Source: Clostridia bacterium (GTDB lineage Bacteria; Bacillota; Clostridia; TANB77; CAG-508). From it: DNA of 56,126 nucleotides. The notes under the pieces were generated by a model. That model saw only the letters and a program-made list of their open reading frames with translations, was not told the DNA's origin and did no database searches. Made by a program: the position numbers and the translations under genes. Of the stretch, positions 8,668 through 18,528 are shown in pieces (position 1 is the first letter of the stretch; every line of letters starts with the position of its first letter). Where the stretch lies: the NCBI GenBank assembly GCA_022798895.1, contig JAAWNJ010000004.1:1-56126 (forward strand), given 5' to 3'.

Positions 8668-9567
8668 TTATTCTTTATCTTTAAATATTTCAGAAACACT
8701 ACCTAAGCTACTTAATGCTTTTGTTGCTTCAAAAGGGATAAATATCTTGTTAGCTTCACCATTTGCCACTTCTTTTAATGCTTCTAAAGATTTTAATTGA
8801 ACTAACTTATCACTAGGATTTGATTTCATCATAGCATCATATACTAAGTGAATTTCCTCAGCTTTAGCTTCAGCCACTTTCTTAATCGCTTCAGCCTCAC
8901 CAGTTGCACGTCTTATCTTTGATTCTTTATCAGCTTCTGCTTCTAGAATAGCAGCTTCTTTTTTACCTTCTGCAAGAGTAATTGCAGATTGCCTTTCACC
9001 TTCAGCTTGAAGAATTAAAGCTCTTTTATTTCTTTCTGCATTCATTTGTTTTTCCATAGCGTCACGGATATCAGCAGGAGGGGTAATGTCTTTAATTTCT
9101 ACCCTATCTACTTTACAACCCCATTGATCAGTTGCTTCATCTAAGATAACTCTTAATTTATCATTAATAGCATCACGAGAACTAAATGTATCATCTAAAT
9201 CCATTTTACCAACAATATCACGGATAGTTGTAATTGCTAAATATTCAATACCTTTCTTTAAACTTTGAATTTCATAAACTGCTTTAGCAGGGTCTGTTAC
9301 TCTGTAGAATACTACAGTATCAATAGTAATAGTAACATTATCTTGTGTAATTACACCTTGTGGTGGAATATCCATTGTTTGTTGTTTTAAACTTACTACA
9401 CTACGTACATGGTCTACAAATGGAATAATAATGGTAAGACCAGCATCAGCTACTTTATGAAACTTACCAAGTCTTTCTATAATGTATACTTCTGATTGTT
9501 TTACTATTTTAATTGTGTTAAATGCAATAATTAAAATAATAACTAATAGGACTAACAAAATCCACAT
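8668..9567 (-). CDS. SPFH/Band 7 (stomatin-like, QmcA-type) membrane protein
   Basis: IVKQSEVYIIERLGKFHKVADAGLTIIIPFVDHV, NAERNKRALILQAEGERQSAI. Confidence 0.9.
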   Translation of the reverse strand: MWILLVLLVIILIIAFNTIKIVKQSEVYIIERLGKFHKVADAGLTIIIPFVDHVRSVVSLKQQTMDIPPQGVITQDNVTITIDTVVFYRVTDPAKAVYEIQSLKKGIEYLAITTIRDIVGKMDLDDTFSSRDAINDKLRVILDEATDQWGCKVDRVEIKDITPPADIRDAMEKQMNAERNKRALILQAEGERQSAITLAEGKKEAAILEAEADKESKIRRATGEAEAIKKVAEAKAEEIHLVYDAMMKSNPSDKLVQLKSLEALKEVANGEANKIFIPFEATKALSSLGSVSEIFKDKE

Positions 9568-9610
9568 AAAATTTTCCTCCTTTTATTTTATAAAATATTA
9601 ATAACATAAA

Positions 9611-10063
9611 TTAAACATTTTCTTCTACAGGTTTTGAAGTTTTAGCAGATACAACAGCTTTTACACCATCAATTGCTAATACAAAAACCTCTGTATCTTT
9701 GGCAATAATTTCTTCATTTTGACATTTAGCAGACCAAACTTGACCATCTACTTTGATTTGTCCTGTACTTTGGGTAGAATTGATGTCTTGTAAGACAATT
9801 GCTTTTTTACCAACAATAGAGAAGGCATTCGTTACTATTGTTTTACTTTTTTGGTTAAGTTTTCTAGCAAGTGGTCTAGTAAAGAAAATGAACACAGCGG
9901 ATGAAATAACAAATACAGTAGTTTGAACAATAATATTGTCAGTAAAGAAACTGGTAATCATGCCACAGAAACTACCAGCACTTAACCAAATAACTAAAAA
10001 TCCTGGAGTGATAATTTCTGCAACGGCAAAAATGCCAATTAAAAGTAACCAAATTGTCCACAT
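9611..10063 (-). CDS. NfeD family protein
   Basis: N-terminal TM segments plus C-terminal OB-like domain; paired with SPFH gene. Confidence 0.85.
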   Translation of the reverse strand: MWTIWLLLIGIFAVAEIITPGFLVIWLSAGSFCGMITSFFTDNIIVQTTVFVISSAVFIFFTRPLARKLNQKSKTIVTNAFSIVGKKAIVLQDINSTQSTGQIKVDGQVWSAKCQNEEIIAKDTEVFVLAIDGVKAVVSAKTSKPVEENV

Positions 10064-10297
10064 AGAAATAAATCTCCTTTTTATTAATTTGCAATTTATA
10101 TTATACTATATTCTAGAACAAATTGGAATATGTTTTGCAAAAAAAATGTCGAGAAAGATGTTTTAGATAATACGAATAAAAGTGAGATACTTAGAACTGA
10201 AAAGTTGGATTTTGTCGAACGATTTTTGTTGTATTTTGTAAAACAAATTGGTAGAATAAATTAGAAGGTACTAAAATTTAAGGAGGTATTGTAGAGT

Positions 10298-10624
10298 ATG
10301 GGATATAAAATTTTAAAAAATAAAAAATATCATATTCCAATGGACTTAATAAGAGAAGTAGAAAAAGATGTAAGAGAACAAGAAGAATTAGAAGCAAGAC
10401 TTAATGCAATGACAGATGAAGAATATGACGCCTATGTAGAAGCATCTTTTGCAGAAGCAGAAAAAGAACTCGAAAACGGAGTACAAGGAATACCATATGA
10501 AATTGTCATGCAAGAAGCAGAAGAAGATATGAAAGCAGTAGATAGAGCATATAAAAATTATGATAATTGGAAAAGACTTTTAGAAATGAAAAGAAAAGAA
10601 GTGAAGTTACAATATATCAGGTAG
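10298..10624 (+). CDS. Probable antitoxin of RelE/ParE-type module
   Basis: Acidic 108-aa protein, AAGGAGG RBS, overlapping downstream RelE-like ORF. Confidence 0.5.
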   Translation: MGYKILKNKKYHIPMDLIREVEKDVREQEELEARLNAMTDEEYDAYVEASFAEAEKELENGVQGIPYEIVMQEAEEDMKAVDRAYKNYDNWKRLLEMKRKEVKLQYIR

Positions 10625-10893
10625 TATATCGTAGTAGAGCGCAAAAACAATATAGAAAGATTCGACGTGAATTACAAAGATATTATCGCTCTACTCCTAT
10701 TAAATTTCCAAAAAATTTAAATTCTAAATTAGAACCTCTAAAAGTTAATCCAAAAATGTATCCAATTTATCAAGAAAATCCAAATAAAAGAAGAATTCCT
10801 TTAAAGTATAATTATTATCTTACATATATTATCAAAGAAAATATGATTTATATTTCAGATATTTTAAATTCTAGAAATTTCCAATTAAGGTAA
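10567..10893 (+). CDS. RelE/ParE-like toxin
   Basis: YQVVYRSRAQKQYRKIRRE...LKVNPKMYPIYQENPNKRRIPLKYNYYLTYIIKENMIYISDI typical RelE fold pattern; exact start uncertain. Confidence 0.65.
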   Translation: MEKTFRNEKKRSEVTIYQVVYRSRAQKQYRKIRRELQRYYRSTPIKFPKNLNSKLEPLKVNPKMYPIYQENPNKRRIPLKYNYYLTYIIKENMIYISDILNSRNFQLR

Positions 10894-10964
10894 ATATTTT
10901 ATAAAAAAGTAAAAAATGAAATTTAACTCTTGCGTCTATCCGAAAAACGTGTTACAATAAACCA

Positions 10965-11222
10965 TAGTTTGAATAAAACCAATAAAAAAGCAAAGTAAGT
11001 AAAAGAAACCTTGAAACAGAGAGATAAACCATTGGTTGAGAGTTTATTGTCATGACTTTTATTGAAATTTCACTTTTTTAGGACTTTTTTTGAAATGACA
11101 AAGTAGGAAAAAGCGCTAGCCACGTTATAGCTATAATGAGATTAGTAAATAAAAACTAATAAAATTAGGTGGTACCACGAGTTAATTCGTCCTAAATAGG
11201 GAGGAAATAACTCGTTTTTCTT
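10965..11222 (+). promoter_or_regulatory. T-box leader upstream of pheST
   Basis: T-box AGGTGGTACCACG (11167-11179), terminator ACGAGTTA...TAACTCGTTTTT; followed by pheS. Confidence 0.9.
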
Positions 11223-11320
11223 TTAGTTCTAGGAAAGTGCAAATAGCACTTGACGTAGAAATAAAAGATGCAAAATTAAGAATTAATTTTGCATACCTTA
11301 AAATAAGAGGAGGAAAACAA

Positions 11321-12343
11321 ATGCAAGAGCAAATTTCACAAATCAAAGAAAAGGCTTTAGAGGCAATTCAAAATGCAAAAGATGCCAAAGAGCTAGATGA
11401 AGTAAGAGTACAGTATTTAGGAAAAAAAGGAGAACTTACTTTAATTTTAAGAAGCATGGGAGGTCTTAGCCCAGAAGAGAGACCAGTTGTAGGAAGTCTA
11501 GTAAATCAAGTAAGAGATGAACTTGAAGCCAAGATTGAAGAAGGAGAAAAGAGCTTTGCTAATAAGGCGATTGAAGAACGACTAGCTACAGAAAACATAG
11601 ATGTAACAGAACCAAGTAAAAAAATGACACTTGGAAGTGTACATCCAATTACACAAGTAGTAAATGATGTTAAAGATATTTTCATTGGTATGGGATATCA
11701 AATAGCAGATGGACCAGAGGTGGAACTTGCGATATATAACTTTGATAAATTAAATACACCACCAGACCACCCAGCAAGAGATGTACAAGATACTTTCTAT
11801 ATCACAGATGATATTGTACTTCGTTCTCAAACATCACCAGTACAAGCAAGAGTAATGGAAAGTCAAAAGCCTCCAATTAAAATTATATGTCCAGGAAGTG
11901 TATATCGTTCAGACAGCGTAGATGCAACTCACTCACCAGTATTCCATCAAATTGAAGGACTAGTAATTGATAAGAATATTTCTATGGCAGACTTAAAAGG
12001 AACTTTAGCAATGTTCGCTAAAAAATGCTTAGGAGAAAAAACAGAAATTAGATTTAGACCACATCACTTCCCATTTACAGAACCAAGTGCAGAAGCAGAT
12101 GTATCCTGCTTTGTATGTGGAGGAAAAGGTTGTAGAGTATGTAAAGGTGAAGGATGGATAGAACTTTTAGGATGTGGAATGGTACATCCTAATGTGCTTC
12201 GTAATTGTGGCATTGACCCAGAAGAATATTCAGGTTTTGCCTTTGGCTTTGGTGTAGAAAGAATTGCCATGGCAAAATTCGGCATTGATGATATGAGATT
12301 ATTATATGAAAACGATATAAGATTTTTAAAGCAATTAAGGTAG
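11321..12343 (+). CDS. pheS: Phenylalanyl-tRNA synthetase alpha subunit
   Basis: [24 protein letters not shown]-type motif, [22 protein letters not shown]. Confidence 0.95.
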   Translation: MQEQISQIKEKALEAIQNAKDAKELDEVRVQYLGKKGELTLILRSMGGLSPEERPVVGSLVNQVRDELEAKIEEGEKSFANKAIEERLATENIDVTEPSKKMTLGSVHPITQVVNDVKDIFIGMGYQIADGPEVELAIYNFDKLNTPPDHPARDVQDTFYITDDIVLRSQTSPVQARVMESQKPPIKIICPGSVYRSDSVDATHSPVFHQIEGLVIDKNISMADLKGTLAMFAKKCLGEKTEIRFRPHHFPFTEPSAEADVSCFVCGGKGCRVCKGEGWIELLGCGMVHPNVLRNCGIDPEEYSGFAFGFGVERIAMAKFGIDDMRLLYENDIRFLKQLR

Positions 12344-12412
12344 CCGTGCGAAGCAAAGCAAGCTACGGATAGCTTATGCAATTGAGCAAAGCGAAATTGT
12401 AAACCTATAAAA
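12341..12412. repeat. Intergenic repeat family A, copy 1 (pheS-pheT)
   Basis: TAGCCGTGCGAAGCAAAGCAAGCTACGGATAGCTTATGCAATTGAGC...GCGAAATTGTAAACC. Confidence 0.75.
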
Positions 12413-12425
12413 AAGGAGAAGTAAG

Positions 12426-14867
12426 ATGAAAGCAAGTATTGAATGGTTAAAAGAATATTCAGATATTGATATAAGCCCAAAAGAATTAGGAGATATTTTG
12501 ACGATGACTGGGTCAAAGGTAGAAACAATTGAAGACTTAGGTGGGGATATTCAAAATGTAGTAGTAGGAAAGATTTTAGAAATTAAACCACACTTAGATT
12601 CTGACCATATGGTAGTGACAAAAGTAGATGTAGGAAATGGAGAGGTTGTGCAAATTGTAACAGGGGCAAATAATATTCATGAAAATGATATAGTTCCTAT
12701 TGCAAAAGATGGCTCTACTTTACCAGGAGGGGTGCAAATCAAAACTGGTAAATTAAGAGGAGTAGATTCATGTGGAATGATGTGCTCTGTGGGAGAATTG
12801 GGATTAGATGTTCATAATTATCCTGGACAAATTGAAGATGGCATTATGATATTAGCTTCAGAACAAAATGAGAAAATAGGGAAGAATGAAGAACTAGAAA
12901 AGAGTTTAGGAAAAGATATTAGGGAAGTGTTAGGTTTAAATCAAACAATTATTGATTTTGAAATTACGCCTAATAGACCAGATTGTTTATCTATAGAAGG
13001 TTTGGGAAGAGAGACAGCAGTGTCTTTAAAAGAAGCTTTTAAAAATCCACGTAAGAATCTAGAAGAAATGAAAGTACCAGACAAAGATAATATTGAAGGA
13101 TTAACAGTTAGCATTGAAGCACCAGACCTTTGCTATAGATATATTGCAAGAGTGGTGAAGAATGTAAAAATTGGACCTTCACCAGAGTGGATGGTAAAAA
13201 GATTAAATAGTTGTGGTGTGAGAAGTATTAATAATATTGTAGACATTACAAATTATGTTATGCTTGAACTAGGGCAACCAATGCATGCATTTGATATTAA
13301 TTCAATTGAAGGAAAACGTATTACAGTAAGACGTGCTAAAGAAGATGAGAAGATTATAACATTAGATGATCAAGAAAGACAATTAAATGAAACTATGTTA
13401 GTAATTGCAGATGAAAAGAAGCCAGTAGCAATTGCAGGAGTTATGGGTGGCCAAAATTCAGAGATAGAAAAGGATACTCAAACTGTTGTGTTTGAATCAG
13501 CAGTATTTTACGGAGGAAGTGTTAGAAAAACAGCTAAAGCAGTTGGACTAAGAACAGAAGCTTCAAGCCGTTATGAAAAAGGCTTATCACCTGAGAATGC
13601 ATTAAAGGTAGTTAACCGTGCAGTAGAATTAGTAGAACAATTAGGAGCAGGAGAGGCGGTAGAAGGTAAAATTGATGTGTATCCAACCAGACAAAAGGTA
13701 AATCAAATTCCTTTACAAGTAGAAAGAATTAATAACTTACTTGGCATTCAAGCTACTAGAGAAGAAATGATAGATATCTTAGAAAAATTAGAAATGAAGA
13801 TAGAAAATGACATTGTCATTCCTCCATATTTTAGACAAGATGTAGAACAATTAGCAGATGTAGCTGAAGAAGTATTAAGATTTCATGGATATGATAAATT
13901 AGGAACGACATTGATTAATAGTGAGACTACTTTAGGAGGAAAAAACAAAGAACAAACCATTCAAGATAAAGTAGCAGGACTATTAGTTAATCTTGGATTA
14001 TCCGAAATCTGTACCTTTGGATTTATCAGTGAAAGAGACTTAGAAAAATGTAATATCACAGGAGAGAATGAATATCTAACACAAGTAGTTCGTATTCAAA
14101 ATCCATTAAGTGAAGATTACACAGTAATGAAAACTACTTCTGTTCCAACTATGATGCAAATGCTTCAAAATAATAATAATTACAAGAATAAAAATGTGAG
14201 ACTATTTGATATTTCTAGAACTTACCAAAATAAAAATGAAGCATTGTCAAAAGGTGAGTTACCATTAGAAAATAACATTCTAACAATTGGAATGTATAGC
14301 GATAATGAGGACTTCTATACTTTAAAAGGTTTGGTAGAAAATGTTTTAGAAGTGGCAGGAATGGCAAGATATGATGTAAGAAAAGAAACAAATAACAAAA
14401 TGTATCATCCAGGAAGATGTGCTAACATTAATGTAGGAAATGATGTGATTGCTACTTTGGGAGAAGCTAACCCACTATTAACTAGAAACTATGATATTTC
14501 GCAAAGAATATTGTTAGCGGAAATTAACTTAGATAAAGTTGCTAAATATGCAAGAAGCAATAAAAAGTATGCACCAATTACGAAATTCCCAGCTGTGGAA
14601 AGAGATATTAGTATGGTAGTAGATGAAGCAGTTGAAGTAGGAAAAATAGAAGCGGTTATTCAAAAGAAGTCAAAGAAAATGCTAGAAGAAGCAAAATTAT
14701 TTGATATTTATAGAAGTGAAAAACTAGGAGAAAACAAAAAGAGCGTTGCCTATAGTTTAAAATTCAGAGTGCCTGATAGAACTTTAAAAGATGAAGAGAT
14801 CAATAGTATTATGGCAGAGATTATAGATGAATTAGAAAAGAGTTTAGGAGCAGAATTAAGAAAATAG
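12426..14867 (+). CDS. pheT: Phenylalanyl-tRNA synthetase beta subunit
   Basis: tRNA-binding, B3/B4, B5 and FDX-ACB regions recognisable. Confidence 0.95.
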   Translation: MKASIEWLKEYSDIDISPKELGDILTMTGSKVETIEDLGGDIQNVVVGKILEIKPHLDSDHMVVTKVDVGNGEVVQIVTGANNIHENDIVPIAKDGSTLPGGVQIKTGKLRGVDSCGMMCSVGELGLDVHNYPGQIEDGIMILASEQNEKIGKNEELEKSLGKDIREVLGLNQTIIDFEITPNRPDCLSIEGLGRETAVSLKEAFKNPRKNLEEMKVPDKDNIEGLTVSIEAPDLCYRYIARVVKNVKIGPSPEWMVKRLNSCGVRSINNIVDITNYVMLELGQPMHAFDINSIEGKRITVRRAKEDEKIITLDDQERQLNETMLVIADEKKPVAIAGVMGGQNSEIEKDTQTVVFESAVFYGGSVRKTAKAVGLRTEASSRYEKGLSPENALKVVNRAVELVEQLGAGEAVEGKIDVYPTRQKVNQIPLQVERINNLLGIQATREEMIDILEKLEMKIENDIVIPPYFRQDVEQLADVAEEVLRFHGYDKLGTTLINSETTLGGKNKEQTIQDKVAGLLVNLGLSEICTFGFISERDLEKCNITGENEYLTQVVRIQNPLSEDYTVMKTTSVPTMMQMLQNNNNYKNKNVRLFDISRTYQNKNEALSKGELPLENNILTIGMYSDNEDFYTLKGLVENVLEVAGMARYDVRKETNNKMYHPGRCANINVGNDVIATLGEANPLLTRNYDISQRILLAEINLDKVAKYARSNKKYAPITKFPAVERDISMVVDEAVEVGKIEAVIQKKSKKMLEEAKLFDIYRSEKLGENKKSVAYSLKFRVPDRTLKDEEINSIMAEIIDELEKSLGAELRK

Positions 14868-14881
14868 GAAAAAATAAATAG

Positions 14882-14922
14882 AAACAATACTTGAAAATTA
14901 GTGAAGTATTGTTTCTATTTGT
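14882..14922 (+). terminator. Terminator after pheT
   Basis: AAACAATACTT...AAGTATTGTTT. Confidence 0.75.
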
Positions 14923-14925
14923 TTT

Positions 14926-15273
14926 TTAATGCGAATTGGTTTGTGCTTTGAAAAGTATTCTATTGGCCAGCATTACAATTATTTTTTCAGTAGCAGACAA
15001 AGTATAACCAGCATTTTGGCGGGTAATTAATTTTACTCCCTTTAATAAAAGATTAGCATCTGCATACAAGTAGACACTTTTTGTGAAAAGAAAACAAAAT
15101 CCAATAAAGGCAAGTACTATGACAAGGAATAAAGCAATCGTAGTAGGTGCTTTGAATGCTGAAAAAGTATAAGTGCTTAGGATAAGGACAAGAAACATAA
15201 TACAATAACAAAATGTCCCTAAAATGAATAGAACACGTCCTTGCAATTTTTTCCGTTTCGCTAGAGTTCTCAT
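14926..15273 (-). CDS. Small membrane protein; contains in-frame CGG at codon 7
   Basis: MRTLAKRKKLQGRVLFILGTFCYCIMFLVLIL...; GGAGGG RBS; two TM segments. Confidence 0.6.
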   Translation of the reverse strand: MRTLAKRKKLQGRVLFILGTFCYCIMFLVLILSTYTFSAFKAPTTIALFLVIVLAFIGFCFLFTKSVYLYADANLLLKGVKLITRQNAGYTLSATEKIIVMLANRILFKAQTNSH

Positions 15274-15386
15274 AGTATAAGAACCCTCCTTTCAAAAAAA
15301 TAATAAAGGTATTATATAAAGAAAAATAGAAGAAGTCAAGGTACATAAGCAATAACTTAGAAATTCATGAGAATATTTGCTTATTA

Positions 15387-15434
15387 AAATACACCGAAAT
15401 ATTAAATTTTTTGTCTAACATTTGGGTGTATTTC
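15387..15434 (-). terminator. Terminator after arginase gene
   Basis: AAATACACC...GGGTGTATTT. Confidence 0.6.
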
Positions 15435-15448
15435 AATTACTTTTTATT

Positions 15449-16492
15449 TTAAAAGTTTTCAATCCATTTATTTAAAATCTCTTTTGCAAGATTTGCTGTT
15501 TTATTATCTATGTCAAATACAGGGTTGTATTCAACTAAATCAGCGGATTTGATAATATTGGCGTATTTTACAATTTCATCTACTAAATTATAAGTTTCTT
15601 CTAAACTAATACCATTTTTTGCAGGAACAGATACCCCAGGAGCGAAGTTTGGGTCAATTAAGTCTAAATCAAAACTAATATGAACACCATTAGTGCCATT
15701 AGAAGCAATTTCAAAGGCTTTTCTACAAATTTCTTCTGCACCATATTGCTGAATATCTTTAGTAGAAAATACAGTAACACCAGCTTCTAAAACATTTTCC
15801 CACTCCCAAGGATCGATATCTCTACCACCAACAATAACAGTTTGTTTAGGGTTATAAAAAGGACCTTTATGAAAATCTGCTAAAATGTCTTTTTCAAAAT
15901 GAGTTGCTACAGCTAGTGGAAGTCCATGTAAGTTACCTGTAACTGAGGTGGCATATGTGTTATAGTCAGCATGAGAGTCAAACCAAATCATGCCTAAATT
16001 TTGGTGTTTTTGGATAGATGCTAGGCTAGAAGCAATTGCTATAATATGGTCCCCACCGACGGTGAGAGGAAATTCGTCAGCTTCTATTACTTGTAATACC
16101 TGCTTATATAACTTTTCATTGAATTCATTAATCTGTTCTAAATTTCTTTTTTCATTTTTAGTATCTAAAGCCTTAACTGATAAAACTAAATCATGCATCT
16201 TTTTTTGATATGACTTTATTTCTTCTGTAGTCATTTTTTCTTCAAAATGTAGTTCATGCATGGTAAGTAATAAACGATTAAATTCTTGTACAAAGTCATC
16301 TATTTCTTGACATGTAGTTACGGGATTTTTAGGATTGACTTGTTCTTTTGCTTGACTATCTTTTAATGTATAGCAATGAGAAACAGTACTATTAGAACAT
16401 AAATCCTTTGTTAGTATTTGGGCTCCTAAGCTAGCACCATTTACGTGAACGCCCAAATCAGTGCAAGCGTTGATAATTGCAATTTTTTTCAT
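15449..16492 (-). CDS. rocF: Arginase/agmatinase family hydrolase
   Basis: VGGDHIIAIASS, IWFDSHADYNT, SFDLDLIDPNFAPGVSVPAKNGIS. Confidence 0.85.
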   Translation of the reverse strand: MKKIAIINACTDLGVHVNGASLGAQILTKDLCSNSTVSHCYTLKDSQAKEQVNPKNPVTTCQEIDDFVQEFNRLLLTMHELHFEEKMTTEEIKSYQKKMHDLVLSVKALDTKNEKRNLEQINEFNEKLYKQVLQVIEADEFPLTVGGDHIIAIASSLASIQKHQNLGMIWFDSHADYNTYATSVTGNLHGLPLAVATHFEKDILADFHKGPFYNPKQTVIVGGRDIDPWEWENVLEAGVTVFSTKDIQQYGAEEICRKAFEIASNGTNGVHISFDLDLIDPNFAPGVSVPAKNGISLEETYNLVDEIVKYANIIKSADLVEYNPVFDIDNKTANLAKEILNKWIENF

Positions 16493-16716
16493 TATTTTGT
16501 TAACCTCTGTATCAATTTTTTTGGACATAGCAATGATAATTATCAAATGTTAGTAGTCACAATATACGAATTATATCATAGAAATAGAAAACGTCAACAA
16601 AATGAAAAATTAATTTTTTATTTATTGAAAAAGTAAAACTTTTATGCTATAACTAAATTATAGGTGTAAACAAACACTTGAAATAAATAGAAACTAAAAG
16701 TAGGAGGGAATAACGA

Positions 16717-16857
16717 ATGGCTAAAGAATCAAAAAATAGAAAAGATATAGGAAAGACTGCTACAAAAATAATGGCAATTATTTTAGTGGGTATGATGATA
16801 TTATCTGTTGCTGCAACTTTGATTTACTATATTGTTGCAATGGTACAAAAGGGATAA
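16717..16857 (+). CDS. Small single-TM protein (46 aa), not in ORF track
   Basis: MAKESKNRKDIGKTATKIMAIILVGMMILSVAATLIYYIVAMVQKG; TAGGAGGG RBS; immediately upstream of cdaA. Confidence 0.65.
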   Translation: MAKESKNRKDIGKTATKIMAIILVGMMILSVAATLIYYIVAMVQKG

Positions 16858-16884
16858 GATCAAAAGGAGAAAAAGAGGTAATAT

Positions 16885-17802
16885 ATGTTCGAAAATATAA
16901 ATATTAGTTGGATAGGAGTTTGGCAGGCATTTACAGGATATATGACAGACTTGTCACAAAATCCATTTAAGACGGTAACTTTAATTTTAGATTTAGTAAT
17001 TGTAGGTTATTTAATTTATAAATTTGTGATATATGCTAAGAAAACAAGAACGTGGCAACTACTAAAAGGTATCGGATGGATTATTGCTATTGTTGTTATT
17101 AGTGAGATATTACAATTAAGAATCTTGAACCTCTTCTTAACTTTTTTTATGCCATATGGTGTAATTGCTTTAATTGTTATTTTTCAACCAGAACTTAGAA
17201 GAATGCTAGAGCAAATAGGAACAAATAGAATTACAAAGTATTTTGGCTTTGATAAAGATTTAGCAACTAAGACAAAAGAGGACATTTATAAAATTGTTAT
17301 AGCAGCAACAGAACTTGCAAAGACAAAAACAGGGGGATTAATTGTTTTAGAAAGAGATATTCAAATTAATGATATAGCAGATACAGGGGTTAGAATTGGT
17401 TCAGAAGTATCACCGCAGTTATTGGTTAATTTATTTGTACCTAATACTCCATTACATGATGGCGCAGTTATTATAGCAAATAATAAGATTGTAGCAGCTG
17501 CATGCATCTTACCACTAGCCAATGATAAGGATATTGCCAAAGAATTAGGGACAAGGCACCGTGCAGGTTTAGGTATTTCAAAAGAATCAGATGCAATAGC
17601 TGTTATTATTTCAGAAGAGACAGGTAAAATTTCAGTTGCTAAAGAAGGCACTTTAATTGTAGATGTAAAGGAAGATAGCTTGAAGAATATTTTAATAAAG
17701 CATATTGTTATCAAAAGGTTTGGTGACGAAAAGTTAAAGAGAGTTGAAAAAATAAGAACAAGAAAACAGCAAAGCATAGACCAAAATAAAAAAGAAAGGT
17801 GA
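16885..17802 (+). CDS. cdaA: Diadenylate cyclase (CdaA/DacA)
   Basis: N-terminal TM helices; DAC motifs LHDGAVII and GTRHRAGLGISKESDA. Confidence 0.93.
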   Translation: MFENINISWIGVWQAFTGYMTDLSQNPFKTVTLILDLVIVGYLIYKFVIYAKKTRTWQLLKGIGWIIAIVVISEILQLRILNLFLTFFMPYGVIALIVIFQPELRRMLEQIGTNRITKYFGFDKDLATKTKEDIYKIVIAATELAKTKTGGLIVLERDIQINDIADTGVRIGSEVSPQLLVNLFVPNTPLHDGAVIIANNKIVAAACILPLANDKDIAKELGTRHRAGLGISKESDAIAVIISEETGKISVAKEGTLIVDVKEDSLKNILIKHIVIKRFGDEKLKRVEKIRTRKQQSIDQNKKER

Positions 17803-17920
17803 AAAGTAATTTGATATAGTAAAACAGAATTATGAAGAGAATTATAATTGAGAGTCATTAATCAAACTAAAATAGGGATGGAATGAAGACATAGATAATT
17901 AAAATTTAGACCAATTAACA

Positions 17921-17958
17921 AAGTAAGACAGATCAGTTAAATGATAAGTCTTACTTTA
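17921..17958. terminator. Bidirectional terminator
   Basis: AAGTAAGAC...GTCTTACTT. Confidence 0.7.
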
Positions 17959-17983
17959 TATTATAAGTTTTGGATAATTCTAA

Positions 17984-18370
17984 TTATTGTTTTTTAATTT
18001 TGGGCTTAGCAATTAGAGAAGCTAAATAGCCAAAGAAAATAGCGGCTGCAATTCCACCAGCAGATGCTTTAACACCACCAATGAAAGCACCTAAAAGTCC
18101 AGAATTCTGTACTTCTTGCATAGCACCCTTAGCAAGGTTAGCGCCAAAACCAGTAAGTGGTACAGTAGCACCAGCACCTGCAAAATCAATTAAGTATTTA
18201 TAAATTCCAAGGCCTCCTAAAATTGCACCAACGGTTACAAATAATACTAAAATTCTAGCAGGAGTTAACTTGGTTTTATCAATTAAAATTTGACCAATAA
18301 CACAGATTAAGCCTCCCACAACAAAGCATTTTAATAAGCCCATCCAGTCAATACTTTGAAAAAATTCCAT
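17984..18370 (-). CDS. spoVAE: Stage V sporulation protein AE
   Basis: FFQSIDWMGLLKCFVVGGLICVIGQILID...GAGATVPLTGFGANLAKGAM. Confidence 0.9.
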   Translation of the reverse strand: MEFFQSIDWMGLLKCFVVGGLICVIGQILIDKTKLTPARILVLFVTVGAILGGLGIYKYLIDFAGAGATVPLTGFGANLAKGAMQEVQNSGLLGAFIGGVKASAGGIAAAIFFGYLASLIAKPKIKKQ

Positions 18371-18394
18371 TTTTATTTCAGTCCTTTCTTTTTT

Positions 18395-18521
18395 GTCATG
18401 TTGGGGACGTTCCTTTTTCTGACATTTTTGTCAGACTAGGGACTTACCTTCTCATTTTAATTTTCAAGGAGTGTCCCCAACATGACAACTTTGTCAGAAA
18501 AAGGAACGTCCCCAACATGAC
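18395..18521. repeat. REP-like element with perfect 30-bp terminal inverted repeats
   Basis: GTCATGTTGGGGACGTTCCTTTTTCTGACA (18395-18424) and exact reverse complement (18492-18521). Confidence 0.9.
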
Positions 18522-18528
18522 ATGATGT

